From the NCBI GenBank assembly GCA_033060915.1, contig CM065387.1, positions 26,514,501-26,578,500 of the forward strand: 64,000 nt of DNA. The letters are read 5' to 3'. This DNA comes from Euryodendron excelsum. Taxonomy: Eukaryota; Streptophyta; Magnoliopsida; Ericales; Pentaphylacaceae. The notes beneath the pieces are model-generated. The model ran no database searches, was not told the DNA's origin, and worked only from the letters and a program-made list of their open reading frames with translations. Below, piece after piece: positions 11,140-20,992 of the stretch. Every line of letters begins with the position of its first letter. Within the stretch, counting starts at the first letter, position 1. The position numbers and the translations under genes were made by a program.

Positions 11140-12709
11140 AAAATATATGTAATCATTTTGTATTCTTATCACAAATAGAGCCTAAATGTTTTAATAATGC
11201 TGAACATGATGAATTTTGCATAAATGCAATGCAAGAAGAATTAAATCAATTTGAAAGGAATGAGGTAGGTCACTTTGTTCCTAGACCTAGTGATCATCCA
11301 ATCATTGGAACTAAATGGGTATTGAAAAATAAAATGGATGAGTCAGGAGTTGTTGTGAGGAACAAGGCAAGACTTGTTGCTTAAGGTTATAGCCAAGAAG
11401 AAGGCATTGATTTTGATGAAACCTATGCTTTGGTAGCTAGATTAGAAGCCATTAGATTATTACTTGCATTTGCTTGTTTTAAAGATTTTAAATTGTATCA
11501 AATGGATGTTAAAAGTGTTTTTCTAAATGGTTTTATCACTGAAAAAGTTTTTGTTGAACAACCTCCTAGCTTTGAAGATCCAAAACTTCCTGACCATGTT
11601 TTCAAACTCACAAAAGCTTTGTATGGTTTGAAGCAAACCCCAAGGGCTTGGTATGAAAGATTGAGTAAGTTTTTTTTATTGAAAAAGGTTTTTCTAAAGG
11701 AAAAATAGATACCACTATTTTCATTAATATCAAAAACAGTGACATGCTTGTAGTACAAATCTATGTAGATGATATTATATTCGGTGCTACTAATGAATTG
11801 CTTTGCGAGAAATTTGCTAAGTCTATGCAGGGAGAATTCGAGATGAGCATGATGGGAGAGCTCAACTACTTTCTCGGACTACAAATCAAGCAATCAAAGG
11901 AATACATCTTCATCAACCAAGCCAAGTACATCAAGGACTTAATCAAAAAATTCGGCATAGAAGATGCAAAGTCTATAAGTACTCCAATGAGTGCTACAAC
12001 AAAATTAGATAGCGATGAGAAAGGTAAGTCAGTAGATACTAAACTTTATAGAAGCATGATAGGCTCTCTATTGTATCTAACTGCTAGTAGACCAGACATA
12101 ATATTTAGTGTTTGCTTATATGCTCGCTTTCAATCCAATCCTAAAGAATCTCATGTGATTGCTGTAAAAAGGATATTTCGTTATCTTAAGCACACACCAA
12201 ATCTTGAATTATGGTATCCAAGGGGTACTTGTTTCAATTTAAATGCTTACACTGACGCTGACTATGCGGGGAGTAGAGTTGATAGGAAGAGCACAAGTGG
12301 CTCTTACCAACTCCTAGGCAATATGATTGTATCTTGGTATAGCAAGAAACAAAATTCAATTACTCTCTCCACAGCTGAGGTTGAATATGTAGTAGTTGGC
12401 AGTTGTTGTGCTCAAGTGTTGTGGATCAAACAACAATTAGAAGATTATGACATCTTGTTTAATAATATTCCTATTAAGTGTGATAATACTAGTGCTATAA
12501 ACTTGACTAAAAATCCTATTCAACACTCTCGTACAAAGCACATTGAAATTAGATATCACTTTATACGTGATCATGTACAAAAAGGTGATGTTGAACTTGA
12601 CTTTGTGTGTACTAACTTGCAATTAGCTAATATTTTTACTAAACCATTGAGTGAAGATTGTTTTTGTATGATTAGAAGAGAATTAGGGATGAGTGATCCT
12701 ATATCTTAA
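11140..12709 (+). pseudogene. Sirevirus pol part 2: reverse transcriptase and RNase H, broken
   Basis: RT begins around 11150 and has the copia blocks GTKWVLKNKMD, QMDVKSVFLNG, LYGLKQTPRAWY and the catalytic YVDD at 11762-11773. A TAA after KARLVA (about 11382) and a frameshift at a T run near 11670 interrupt it. From 11744 to the stop at 12707-12709 the frame is intact: KLYRSMIGSLLYLTASRPDI, then RNase H with ADYAGSRVDRKSTSG, STAEVEYV and the NTSAI / RTKHIEIRYHFIRD end. This is the best-preserved protein-coding stretch in the window. Confidence 0.9.
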
Positions 12710-13215
12710 ATTGTGTTTAATTTGAGTAAAATTTGTGTTTTGAATGTTTAAATGTGATTATCATTCATATGAAATACATTTCTTAAATTGATGATTCATT
12801 ACATGATCATATTAAGACATCTTTTGGTACAAAAGTTGAAAAAGATCATTTCCTGAATTCCTTGCAAGTCACTTGTCCAGTTTGGCATCAGGAGTTAACA
12901 CTCCATTTCGATGGGTCGACTTTTCATGACAGTGGACTCAAATTATTTCATTAATAGGCATGTGTCGGCTCATTTAATTCATGAGTCACCTCATAAGTCG
13001 GGCCTATATACTCTAATGAAGCCCACTTTACAAACATTCAAAATTTTCCTCTCTCTCTCTCTCTTCTACTCTCACTTTTTTTTTTCTCTCCCACTCCCCT
13101 GTTCGCACCAAAGCTCAACCGTCACTCATGAATCATCACAAATCTTCATTTCAATCTCCTTTCAAACCCTAATCGATCCCACTCCATCCTCTCTCAACTC
13201 TTTCTCAATCCTACA
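12710..13215 (+). other. Spacer between pol and env-like ORF
   Basis: Non-coding. Contains GGTCGAC and GTGTCGGCTCAT motifs around 12915-13000 that resemble the palindromic units in the LTR, and a CT-rich tract at about 13050-13100 shortly before the ATG of the env-like ORF. Confidence 0.45.
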
Positions 13216-14584
13216 ATGGCTCCTAAAATAGAACCAGGCCGAGAAAACCCTAATGTTTCTTCGTCGCACACTCAGAAGTGAAAAAGGGTTGGACCAGTCA
13301 TTAGAGAATCAGAGGAAAGGGCTCCTGAAGAACAACCTGGATGGGATATTGCACATTTCAGAGATGCACTGGCAGAGGAAAGGTACATGAATATTTTGGT
13401 CTGTGTAAAGTTCTAAATGGACGTTGGATAAATTATGCCTACTTTGAGAGTGAAAACTTTGACTTCCCTCACACCCTTGAAAATCTAGGATGGGCACCCT
13501 ACACAACGATTAGAGAGAATGTATACCCAAAATTGGTTACAAATTTCTACTCTAATCTCATGAAAAGGCTGGAAGTAATGAAATTACTAGTTTTGTGAAT
13601 GGATTTAAAATCACTCTAAATGAAGGGATTCTTGCAAAGATTGTGGGCACTGGGCATGGTGGAGAAATTTATTTTGAGAGCGTTAGTCGAAAGGAACAAC
13701 TTCAAGTTCTCTATGGTCATGACATGCCCTAGTCCACCCAACCCATAGCCAATAACCTTCCTGTTGAGTTGAGATTAGTCCACCATTTCGTGACTACGAT
13801 TTTTATACCCAAAGTTGGTAGATTTGAGCGTGTGAATAACAAGGATCTGTTCTTCTTATGGGCCTTCCTCACAAATACCAGAATTGATGTTCCATTCTAC
13901 ATCTTCTCCCACATGGCCATTGCTGCTACCACTGCCTCCAAAAACCTACCTTATAGAATGCTATTGACCAAGATTTTCAAACATTTTCAAGCCAATCTTT
14001 TAGGTGTGACCTACAAAAAGCCTAATCCCTACAAAGATTAATACAACAAGTATACTTTCAGCAGGATAGGATATAAAAAGGTCAATGGCCATTGGGTTCC
14101 AAGGCCTAACAAAGTTGCCCCTGTCAGCTCTTCATAGAAAAGAGCATATGCTTTTGGACCCAAAAAACGCTTAACCCAAACTCTTGAAGCCTCTTCTATG
14201 GATGAACTTTTGGGAAGCATGATGGACATGCTTCAGAGCATGGACCAAAAACTTAATGAAGGGATAATTCAGTTGAAACATCTTCAGCAAGATGTAATTC
14301 AACTAAAAAGGGCTCAAGGTATTGCAGTGGAGGAAGAGGAAAGGGAAAGAGAACCTGAAATTGAAGAGAGAAATGAGGGAGAACAAAACCCTGAAACTGA
14401 TCTCACAACCCCAGGCAGAGCTTAACAAGGAAAGAAATCAGAGGAAGAATAGGAGGACACAGATGGTGAGGATGAGCCTGCAGATGATATCTTTGAGGAT
14501 GAATCTGAGAATGCTGCACCAAGAAAGAAGGCTGGTCCAGCAAAGAAAGCCAAACCATCTTCCTCAGCCTCTAGATTTGTGTGA
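13216..14584 (+). pseudogene. Env-like ORF downstream of pol (Sirevirus type), broken
   Basis: Begins with an ATG at 13216 and can be followed through three frames to a stop at 14582-14584. Recognisable parts: GWDIAHFRDALAEERY, NVYPKLVTNFYSNL, a central stretch with PFYIFSHMAIAATTASKNLP (13890-13950), a predicted coiled coil (about 14200-14330) and an acidic tail ending in an Arg/Lys-rich patch. The YPKLVTNFYSNL region resembles the domain annotated as putative plant transposon protein. Stops occur early (about 13278), near 13730, 14039 and 14423. In Sireviruses this position holds the so-called env-like gene; I see no clear signal peptide or transmembrane segment here, so a membrane role is not supported by this copy. 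Confidence 0.65.
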
Positions 14585-15604
14585 AGAAGGCCATATAGTT
14601 TGAGGTCTAGACTCTTCTCTAGTCCATCCACACTGCCTCGGATCCTGTTGAACTATCACCCTCTCCCCCTCCATCTCCTTAAACTCTTTAAAAAAAAAAA
14701 AATCCTTCAACCTCTAAGCTTTTTTTTTTTTTTTTGTCATGGCTCTGTAACTCTTATGGTCCTGTTAAAAAAATTTGCTCTGTCACTTATGGTCCTATTA
14801 TCACATTTTTTTTTGTTCTGATTGTTTTGGCATACTTTTTGTGGATGCTCAATGTATAACTTTTTGTACTTTTATTATGGTTACATGAATGAAATATGAC
14901 TCTGTTCTGATGCCAAATTGAATTCTTTGAATTCGTGGCTGTTTGATTGCTTTCATGACAATTGCTTATTATCTTGTTTTAATATTTTTTTTGCTATTGT
15001 ACCTATCAATGTTTTCTATTTTCTTTCTCTTTTTGATGGATTGACAAAAAGGGAGAGAAGAATTGGAGCAAAATTGGACAAGACAATTTGAGTTTAATTT
15101 ACGCCAATAACTTGAATTTGGGAAAAGAATTGAACTATATGTGTCTGTTGAAAAAAATGAATTGCACATAACTTAGAATTGGAGAGAAATTGACAAGAAG
15201 AATTTGATAAATAGGGGGGAGAAGTATTTATTCAAGATTGAGTGTATATAAACTTCATTGGAAAACAAGCATTGAATAAGAAATGGAGAATTACTAAAAT
15301 GAACATGAATAGTTTAATGTATTGATATTAAATGGAAATGCAATGAAATAATTGATACATATATATAGAGCATGTTCTCAAGGGGAGCATCATGAATTAT
15401 TTCCCTCAAAATGTTTTCGAATTACCTAAGAAAAACTCCCTAAAAATTATTTTTGAAAAGTTTTCTGTCTTCTAAGCATCATTTGCTTAATCACAAAACA
15501 AAGGGGGAGCTTTACACTGGTATGATACTTAACTCTATTCAATTCATTTAATCTTATAAGAACTTATTTTGCAAAGGTTTTGTCATCACCAAAAAGGGAG
15601 AGAT
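14585..15604 (+). other. Sirevirus 3' UTR with repeated polypurine tracts
   Basis: About 1 kb without coding capacity, with poly-A and poly-T runs at 14690-14740. Purine tracts of similar make-up occur at 15046-15060, 15213-15224, 15380-15389, 15495-15510 and 15590-15603; the last abuts the 3' LTR and should be the functional plus-strand primer. Multiple polypurine tracts upstream of the 3' LTR are a known Sirevirus feature. Confidence 0.7.
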
Positions 15605-17729
15605 TGTTGACTCAAGGTTGATTCCCATATTGATTTTGATGATAACTAAACCTTGTGTTATTTTACTAATGCATTTACCTAGTGTGCAGATTAATAAAGT
15701 TTATAATTTAGACTTAAAGTTTAATCTTAAGTTTAATACTTGTCAAAGTAAATGTACAACAAGTTCAAGATCAAGCAATGAATTCCAAGAGTTATGCAAT
15801 GAACCAAACAGAGGATTGACACCTATTTCTACTTCAAACAAATGTTTTATATTCAAAGAGATTGAAGGTGTTCAAATGAAACTTTCATCAAGTATGCATA
15901 GACTCATTGAAGACTAACTTGTACTCAAGAAAGATTGAAAACTTCATTAGAATATGCAAATATCAATTGAAGACAATTTATTTGTTGAAGAGATTGAAAA
16001 TGCGCAAAAGAAGACTTCATCAAGAATGCAAAGATAAAATCCAGATTATGTGATTGAAGTTGCTTGACAAGAAGATTCAAATTAATTGTCTGACCTCTAC
16101 ATGGAATCCAAGTGAAGAATTCTTTTGACATATAAAGAATCAATGTAGACAATATGCATGAAGAGATTTTATCAAGTTTGCAAAAGTCTCATTGAAGTGA
16201 TTTTAAAGAAGAAAGAAGAACTTTTAGCAAAGAGAAGAAATTGGCAATGAAGTATTGTGAAGCTCTATATAATTGAGGAAGCTTGGCATTGAAAGATATT
16301 GTTCTATAATGAAAGAGGAAGCTTTGCAAATGAAGAAGAAGAGATCAACATTGATCTAATGAAGCTCTGACAGTTTGGGAATCAAGAAGAGTTGAATAAT
16401 GATTGATTCAATCCAAATAAATAGAAGATAACCTTGATGAGTTAAAAAGTTTGATTGATCATCATACCCCAAAGAGATACTCCTTGAAGATCTTATACTA
16501 CTGTTGAGATGATCTGGATCATTGAAAGACAGAATGCAGATTTCGGGACAATGAGCGGACTAGTAGAAATGAAGAGTCGCCTCATCGAGACAGACACAAA
16601 AAGCTTGAAGACAAAATAATTAATGAGCGGGCTCATGAAAATGAAGAGTCACCTTATGGAGACATACGCACAAAGCTTGAAGACAAAATGTGCAAAGAGC
16701 CGACTCATAGAAATGAGGAGTCGTCTCATGGATACAGAAGCAGAAAACTTGAAGCCCAAATGAGCAAAGAGCCAACCCTTTGATATAAAGAATCGACTCA
16801 TAAAGACTGAAGCAAGATTTTTGTGGAAAGAGCCGACTCATCGAATTAAAGAGTCGCCTCATGACAACAGAAGCAAAAGGCTGAAGACCAAATGGACAAA
16901 GAGCCAACTCTTGAAGAGAAAGAGTTGCCTCATGACAACAGAAGCAAAAATGTGAAGATATAATGAACAAGAAGCCGCTCATTGATATGAAGAGCGGACT
17001 TATGGAGACAGTGGACAACATCTGGTAAATACAGAACACGAAGTGTCGACTCTACAAGCCTGGAGTCCACCCCTAGAATATAACGACTAGTTTTTCTAAC
17101 ATTATAACGGACTAGACGTGCACTAAATGAAGCCCAACAACCTCCAACAGATGAAATCAATACAGGGGTTTATATACAAGCTTCCAACTGCATTTATAAC
17201 AATAAGAGAGACAAGAAACAAGAATCCACTGATTGATCAACTGAAATTCCTGAACATTCCTCTTGTCTTTACTTTGTGAGCTTTGATTGTATAACCTACT
17301 CTTGTTAGAGAGTTTGTGAGTTACTTGTATATTTTTATACACTTGTAAGTGAGAGTTTAAGAGTTCTCTTAAGAAAGAAAACTCTTGTAAGTTTGAGTGG
17401 AGCTTGGACAAAACCACTTAGTGACTGAAGAATTTGGGTAGAAGTTCTTGTATAGTGAGCTGAGCAGTTGGTCAATCAGCAACCCATTTGTAATTGGAGA
17501 GTATATAGTGGAGGGAGACTTCAAGGGGATCTTGGGGTGAAGACATAGACCACGGTTTGTGGTTGAACCTCAGTAACTCTCTGTGTTCTTTCTTATGCTC
17601 TATTTTCTTTTCTTCTTCTGACTACATTGCATTACATATAGATTGATCATTATTACATTGGTTAGATTAATTTTAATTAATCTTAATTGTTATTAATCTT
17701 CAAAAATCTAATTCACCTCTCTCTTGGGA
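15605..17729 (+). repeat. 3' LTR of the Sirevirus, terminal bases missing
   Basis: Matches the 5' LTR from TGTTGACTCAAGG to CTCTCTTGGG and then departs: the closing ~20 bases up to CCAACA are absent and Ogre-type LTR sequence starts with ACATTACTGGC. The bases GGGACATTAC also occur within the Ogre LTR (17883 region), so the breakpoint has short homology. Confidence 0.88.
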
Positions 17730-18897
17730 CATTACTGGCTTGATACCCAGAGCCGGTGTGGTTGAAGAAGGAGACCGGCCCTCCAGGGGCAAAACGGTCA
17801 TTTTGTACCGGGTTGGCCGGAACTGACTCGGAATGATCCGAAAAGGTAAAGGAAGATTGAGAATATTATAAAAAGTATTCTCGGGACATTACCGGTTTGA
17901 TACCTAGAGCCGGTGTGGTTCCCGGGGCATTCGGATGCTTAGGGGCAAAATGGTCATCTTGACCGGAAAGTCTCGGAAAAGGTCCAAAGGACAGTTTGGT
18001 CATTTTTCACCAAAGTGGGCTAACAGACACTGGTGTTGACCTGGGTTTTGAGTGTTTCCGCCACTCTAACGGCGGTTGTCGTGACACAGGGGTTTGTTGC
18101 CAATTCCCTATATCGACCTATTTGTGAGTATTTCCGCTACTCTAACGGTTTTGTGAGTAGTTTCGTTACTCGGACCGTCTCGAGGAATAAACTGTCTTGA
18201 GAGAGGGATTGGAAAGGGGACTTACCGTCTTCGAAGAGACGTGCTTGGATTGGAACCGTCTCGAGGAATAAACTGTCTTGAGAGTGGGATTAGAAAGGGG
18301 TCTTACCGTCTCCGAAGAGACGTGCCGGGATTGGAACCGTCTCGAGGAATAAACTGTCTCGAGAGTGGGATTGGAAAGGGGACTTACCGTCTCCGAAGAG
18401 ACGTGCCTGGATTGGAACCGTCTCGAGGAATAAACTGTCTCGAGAGTGGGATTGGAAAGGGGTCTTATTGTCTCTAAGGAGACGTGCTCGGATTGGAACT
18501 GTCTTGAGGAATAAACTGTCTCGAGAGAGGGATTGGAAAGGGGTCTTATCGTCTCCGAGGAGACGTGCCTGGATTGGAACCATCTCGAGAAATAAACTGT
18601 CTCAAGAGTAGGATTGGAAAGGGGTCTTACCATCTCCGAAGAGATGTGCCTGGATTGAAGCCATCTCGAGGAATAAACTGTCTCGAGAGAGGGATTGGAA
18701 ACGGAAAGGAAAGGATAACGCCCCTAAGGGCATTTTGGTCATTTTGCCTCTATTTGGGCCTAACAGGCCCCCGTAGCGATGGAAAGATGGAATTTGGACC
18801 TAGAGAATTGGTTTCGATTGGAATATGCCCACAATGACTTGAAAACAAGTTTGGACGGAGTGTAGACTGCTGAGCGGTCAAAAATGGGGTGCTTACA
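17730..18897 (-). repeat. Ogre-type LTR fragment (U3 part), copy B
   Basis: Reverse copy of the 5' part of the long LTR. Its outer end is GGGGTGCTTACA at 18897, the complement of TGTAAGCACCCC. It had inserted into another Ogre LTR: the next bases (AATTA, 18898-18902) continue the sequence that in the 41642-46242 LTR runs uninterrupted as TTGAATTAGAAGAAAG at about 44173. Its own left end and the left part of the host LTR are lost at the Sirevirus junction. Confidence 0.78.
18180..18690 (-). repeat. 81-bp minisatellite, about 7 units
   Basis: Units contain GGAATAAACTGTCTCGAGAG, GGATTGGAAAGGGG and a hairpin such as CGTCTCCGAAGAGACG (18307-18322). Unit starts recur about every 81 bases (18183, 18262, 18341, 18422, 18503, 18583, 18664). 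Because 81 is divisible by three, both strands show long open frames with 27-residue repeats; these are artefacts. Confidence 0.85.
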
Positions 18898-20976
18898 AAT
18901 TACAAGAAAGCCCCCGACACGGCGACTTTCAACTATTCTTCCTACACATGAATCGGGGATTCATATGTTTTAAGTATGCAAGAAAGGGGGGAAGAAGATA
19001 GGGGATTAAAATAGAGAAAAACCCAAGTGGGTTAAGAGAGAGAAGAGAGAGGGGAGAATTATGTAAATGCAAATAGAAAATCAACCTTGTGTCTTGTTCA
19101 GTTTGCTTCCTTTACTTGCTTTGCTTCGCTTTGATCTTTGAGACCTTGAGATTGCACCACCTTGAGTCTTCATTGGTTGGCTTGGAGGCTCGTATAGGCG
19201 TGTATTGAGTGTATAGATGCTAGGGTTAAAGTTTATAAGGGCTAAGGTTAGAAGAAGCCTAAGAAATTAGGGTTTGGAGAGAGTTCGAGGACTGTATATC
19301 GAGAGAGAGAGTTTTTGGAGTTAGATTACTAACCTTTTCACGTAGAGAAGAGGCTTTGTATTTATAGACCGAAGAGTGACTTGGCGCTTATTGCCGTGGC
19401 GCTAGGCTTAAAATTCCATTGGAGCCACTAGGAGTGGCGTCAGACCATTTTTTGGCATGGCACCACTACTAGTGATGCCAGCCACTTAGAAAACTTTTTA
19501 AGGCGGCAAGAAACATGTCTTCGACCCTTGACACGCAATGCAGGAGATTTGTGCACCTGTCCTAGTGACTACCATGCATTTTTTAGCCTGGCTCCACTAG
19601 GAGTAACTCTGGAGGTTCGGGAATGTTTCGGAAGGCCAGGAATGGTCCGGATGCCCGAAAATGGGTAAAAACCCTTGAAATAGTGTCCCAAGGGTAACGG
19701 ACTTGAAAAACAAGGTCGAAATTGTCGACCAGGCTATTAAGGGTAAAACAGTTAACTACATCGGAAAACCACCGGAATGGACTCGGAATGATCCATGAGT
19801 GGACTTGAAGGTTGGAAACACTATTCAGAGTGCTCAAAAGGAATGCTAGTTTGATATCCAAAGCTGGTGTGGTTAGAAGAGGCGACTGGCCTACCAAGGG
19901 CAAAACGATTATTTTTGCACCAAGTTTGCCTAAACTTAGAAGCATTCTCGGGAGGTTACTGGTTTGATACGCAGAGCCGGTGTGGTTCCTAGGGGCACTC
20001 GGATGCCCAGGGACAAAATGGTCTTAGAATTGGTTCAGAACCGACTTGAAGGCACTTAAACATGCCGCATCATTTTTGGGACGATCTTAGAAGGGTGAAC
20101 TTACCATTTTGAGGACTTAGGTACTTTTTTGAAATGCGTACTGAAAATGGCCCAAGGGGCAGTGCGGTCATTTTTCATCGGAGTGGGCTAGCAGGTACTA
20201 GTGTTGACCTGGGTTTTGAGTGTTTTCGTTACTCTGATTGTCTATGATAAGTTGGTTTCCAAAGGTATTTCATCATTTGGTAAACGTGTCACGGCCAAGA
20301 GGTGAATTTGGTCCCGTGACATAGGGGTTTGTTGGCAATTCCCAATGTCGACCTGTTTACAAGTGTTTTTGCCACTCTGACAGTTGCGATATTTACGAGT
20401 GTTTCCACCACTCTGACGGTTCACGTTCATTCTGCAGACTGCCTAATCTCAGAAAGCTACTAGGTAGACTTATCGCCTAAGGAATCAACTTTCTCGAAAG
20501 TTGTGCCTAATAACGGACATTCTTCATTGGCGGGCTAGCCGGTGCCAAAGGTGGACTGTTCTACCATCTCGGGGACTTGGGGTCTCATCCCAGTCAACAA
20601 GTTTGAAGGGATTTACCATTTCGATGAGTTTTCTCAAAAAACATGCTGAATTAGATGCTCTTACTGCCTGAGGGATCAACTTTCTCAAAAGGCGTACCGG
20701 ATTTAATTGGAATTGGAATTAGACTTGAAGTTGAATTTGAGATTAATACGGGGACTTACCGTCTCCATGAAGACGTGCCAACAGGAATTGGGTTGAGCAA
20801 TGCCCTAAGGTCATTTTGGTCATTTTGTCTCTATTAGGCCTAACGGGCCTATGAAGCAATTGATTGATTGGATTGAGTTTGAAAAGTTGATTTAAACTCG
20901 AATATGTCTATGTCAATTTGAATATGAGTCTAGTTAGACCAGAGATTGCCGAGGGGGTAAAAATAGGGTGCTTACA
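18898..20976 (-). repeat. 3' LTR (truncated) of the outer Ogre-type element
   Basis: Ends on the plus strand in GGGTGCTTACA at 20976, next to a purine tract on the minus strand. A TATA box (TATTTATA on plus, 19359-19366) is conserved. It contains a single copy, not an array, of the 81-bp repeat unit (about 20745-20785). The promoter-distal half (U5) is missing because of the copy B insertion and later loss. Confidence 0.8.
19359..19366 (-). promoter_or_regulatory. LTR TATA box
   Basis: TATAAATA on the minus strand, followed by CAAAGCCTCTTC. The same arrangement (TATAAATA, then GAGCCTCTTC) occurs in the other Ogre-type LTRs at 28630, 37887, 44610 and 55002, which marks the transcription start region. 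Confidence 0.7.
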
Positions 20977-20992
20977 GCTGCCTCTCTCTTTA
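20977..20992 (-). other. Polypurine tract of the outer Ogre-type element
   Basis: On the minus strand TAAAGAGAGAGGCAGC directly precedes the LTR start TGTAAGCAC. This is the expected plus-strand primer and shows that the LTR at 18898-20976 is the 3' LTR. Confidence 0.72.

Larger units (their letters stand above)
5780..17729 (+). mobile_element. Sirevirus-type Ty1/copia retrotransposon, nearly complete, dead
   Basis: Two direct LTRs (5780-7906 and 15605-17729) frame gag, pol in copia order (protease, integrase, RT, RNase H), an env-like ORF and a 3' UTR with several polypurine tracts. That plan, the two distant zinc knuckles in gag and the ~2.1-kb LTRs are hallmarks of Sireviruses (SIRE1/Maximus group). 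Every ORF has stops or frameshifts. The left flank is gypsy gag and the right flank an Ogre-type LTR, so no target duplication is visible: a deletion or rearrangement has removed the original right border. Confidence 0.88.

Noticed and set aside
5780..17729. Recent, active Sirevirus
   Set aside because: Several stops and frameshifts in gag and pol, an altered protease active site, LTR divergence of a few percent and a truncated 3' LTR show that it is dead.
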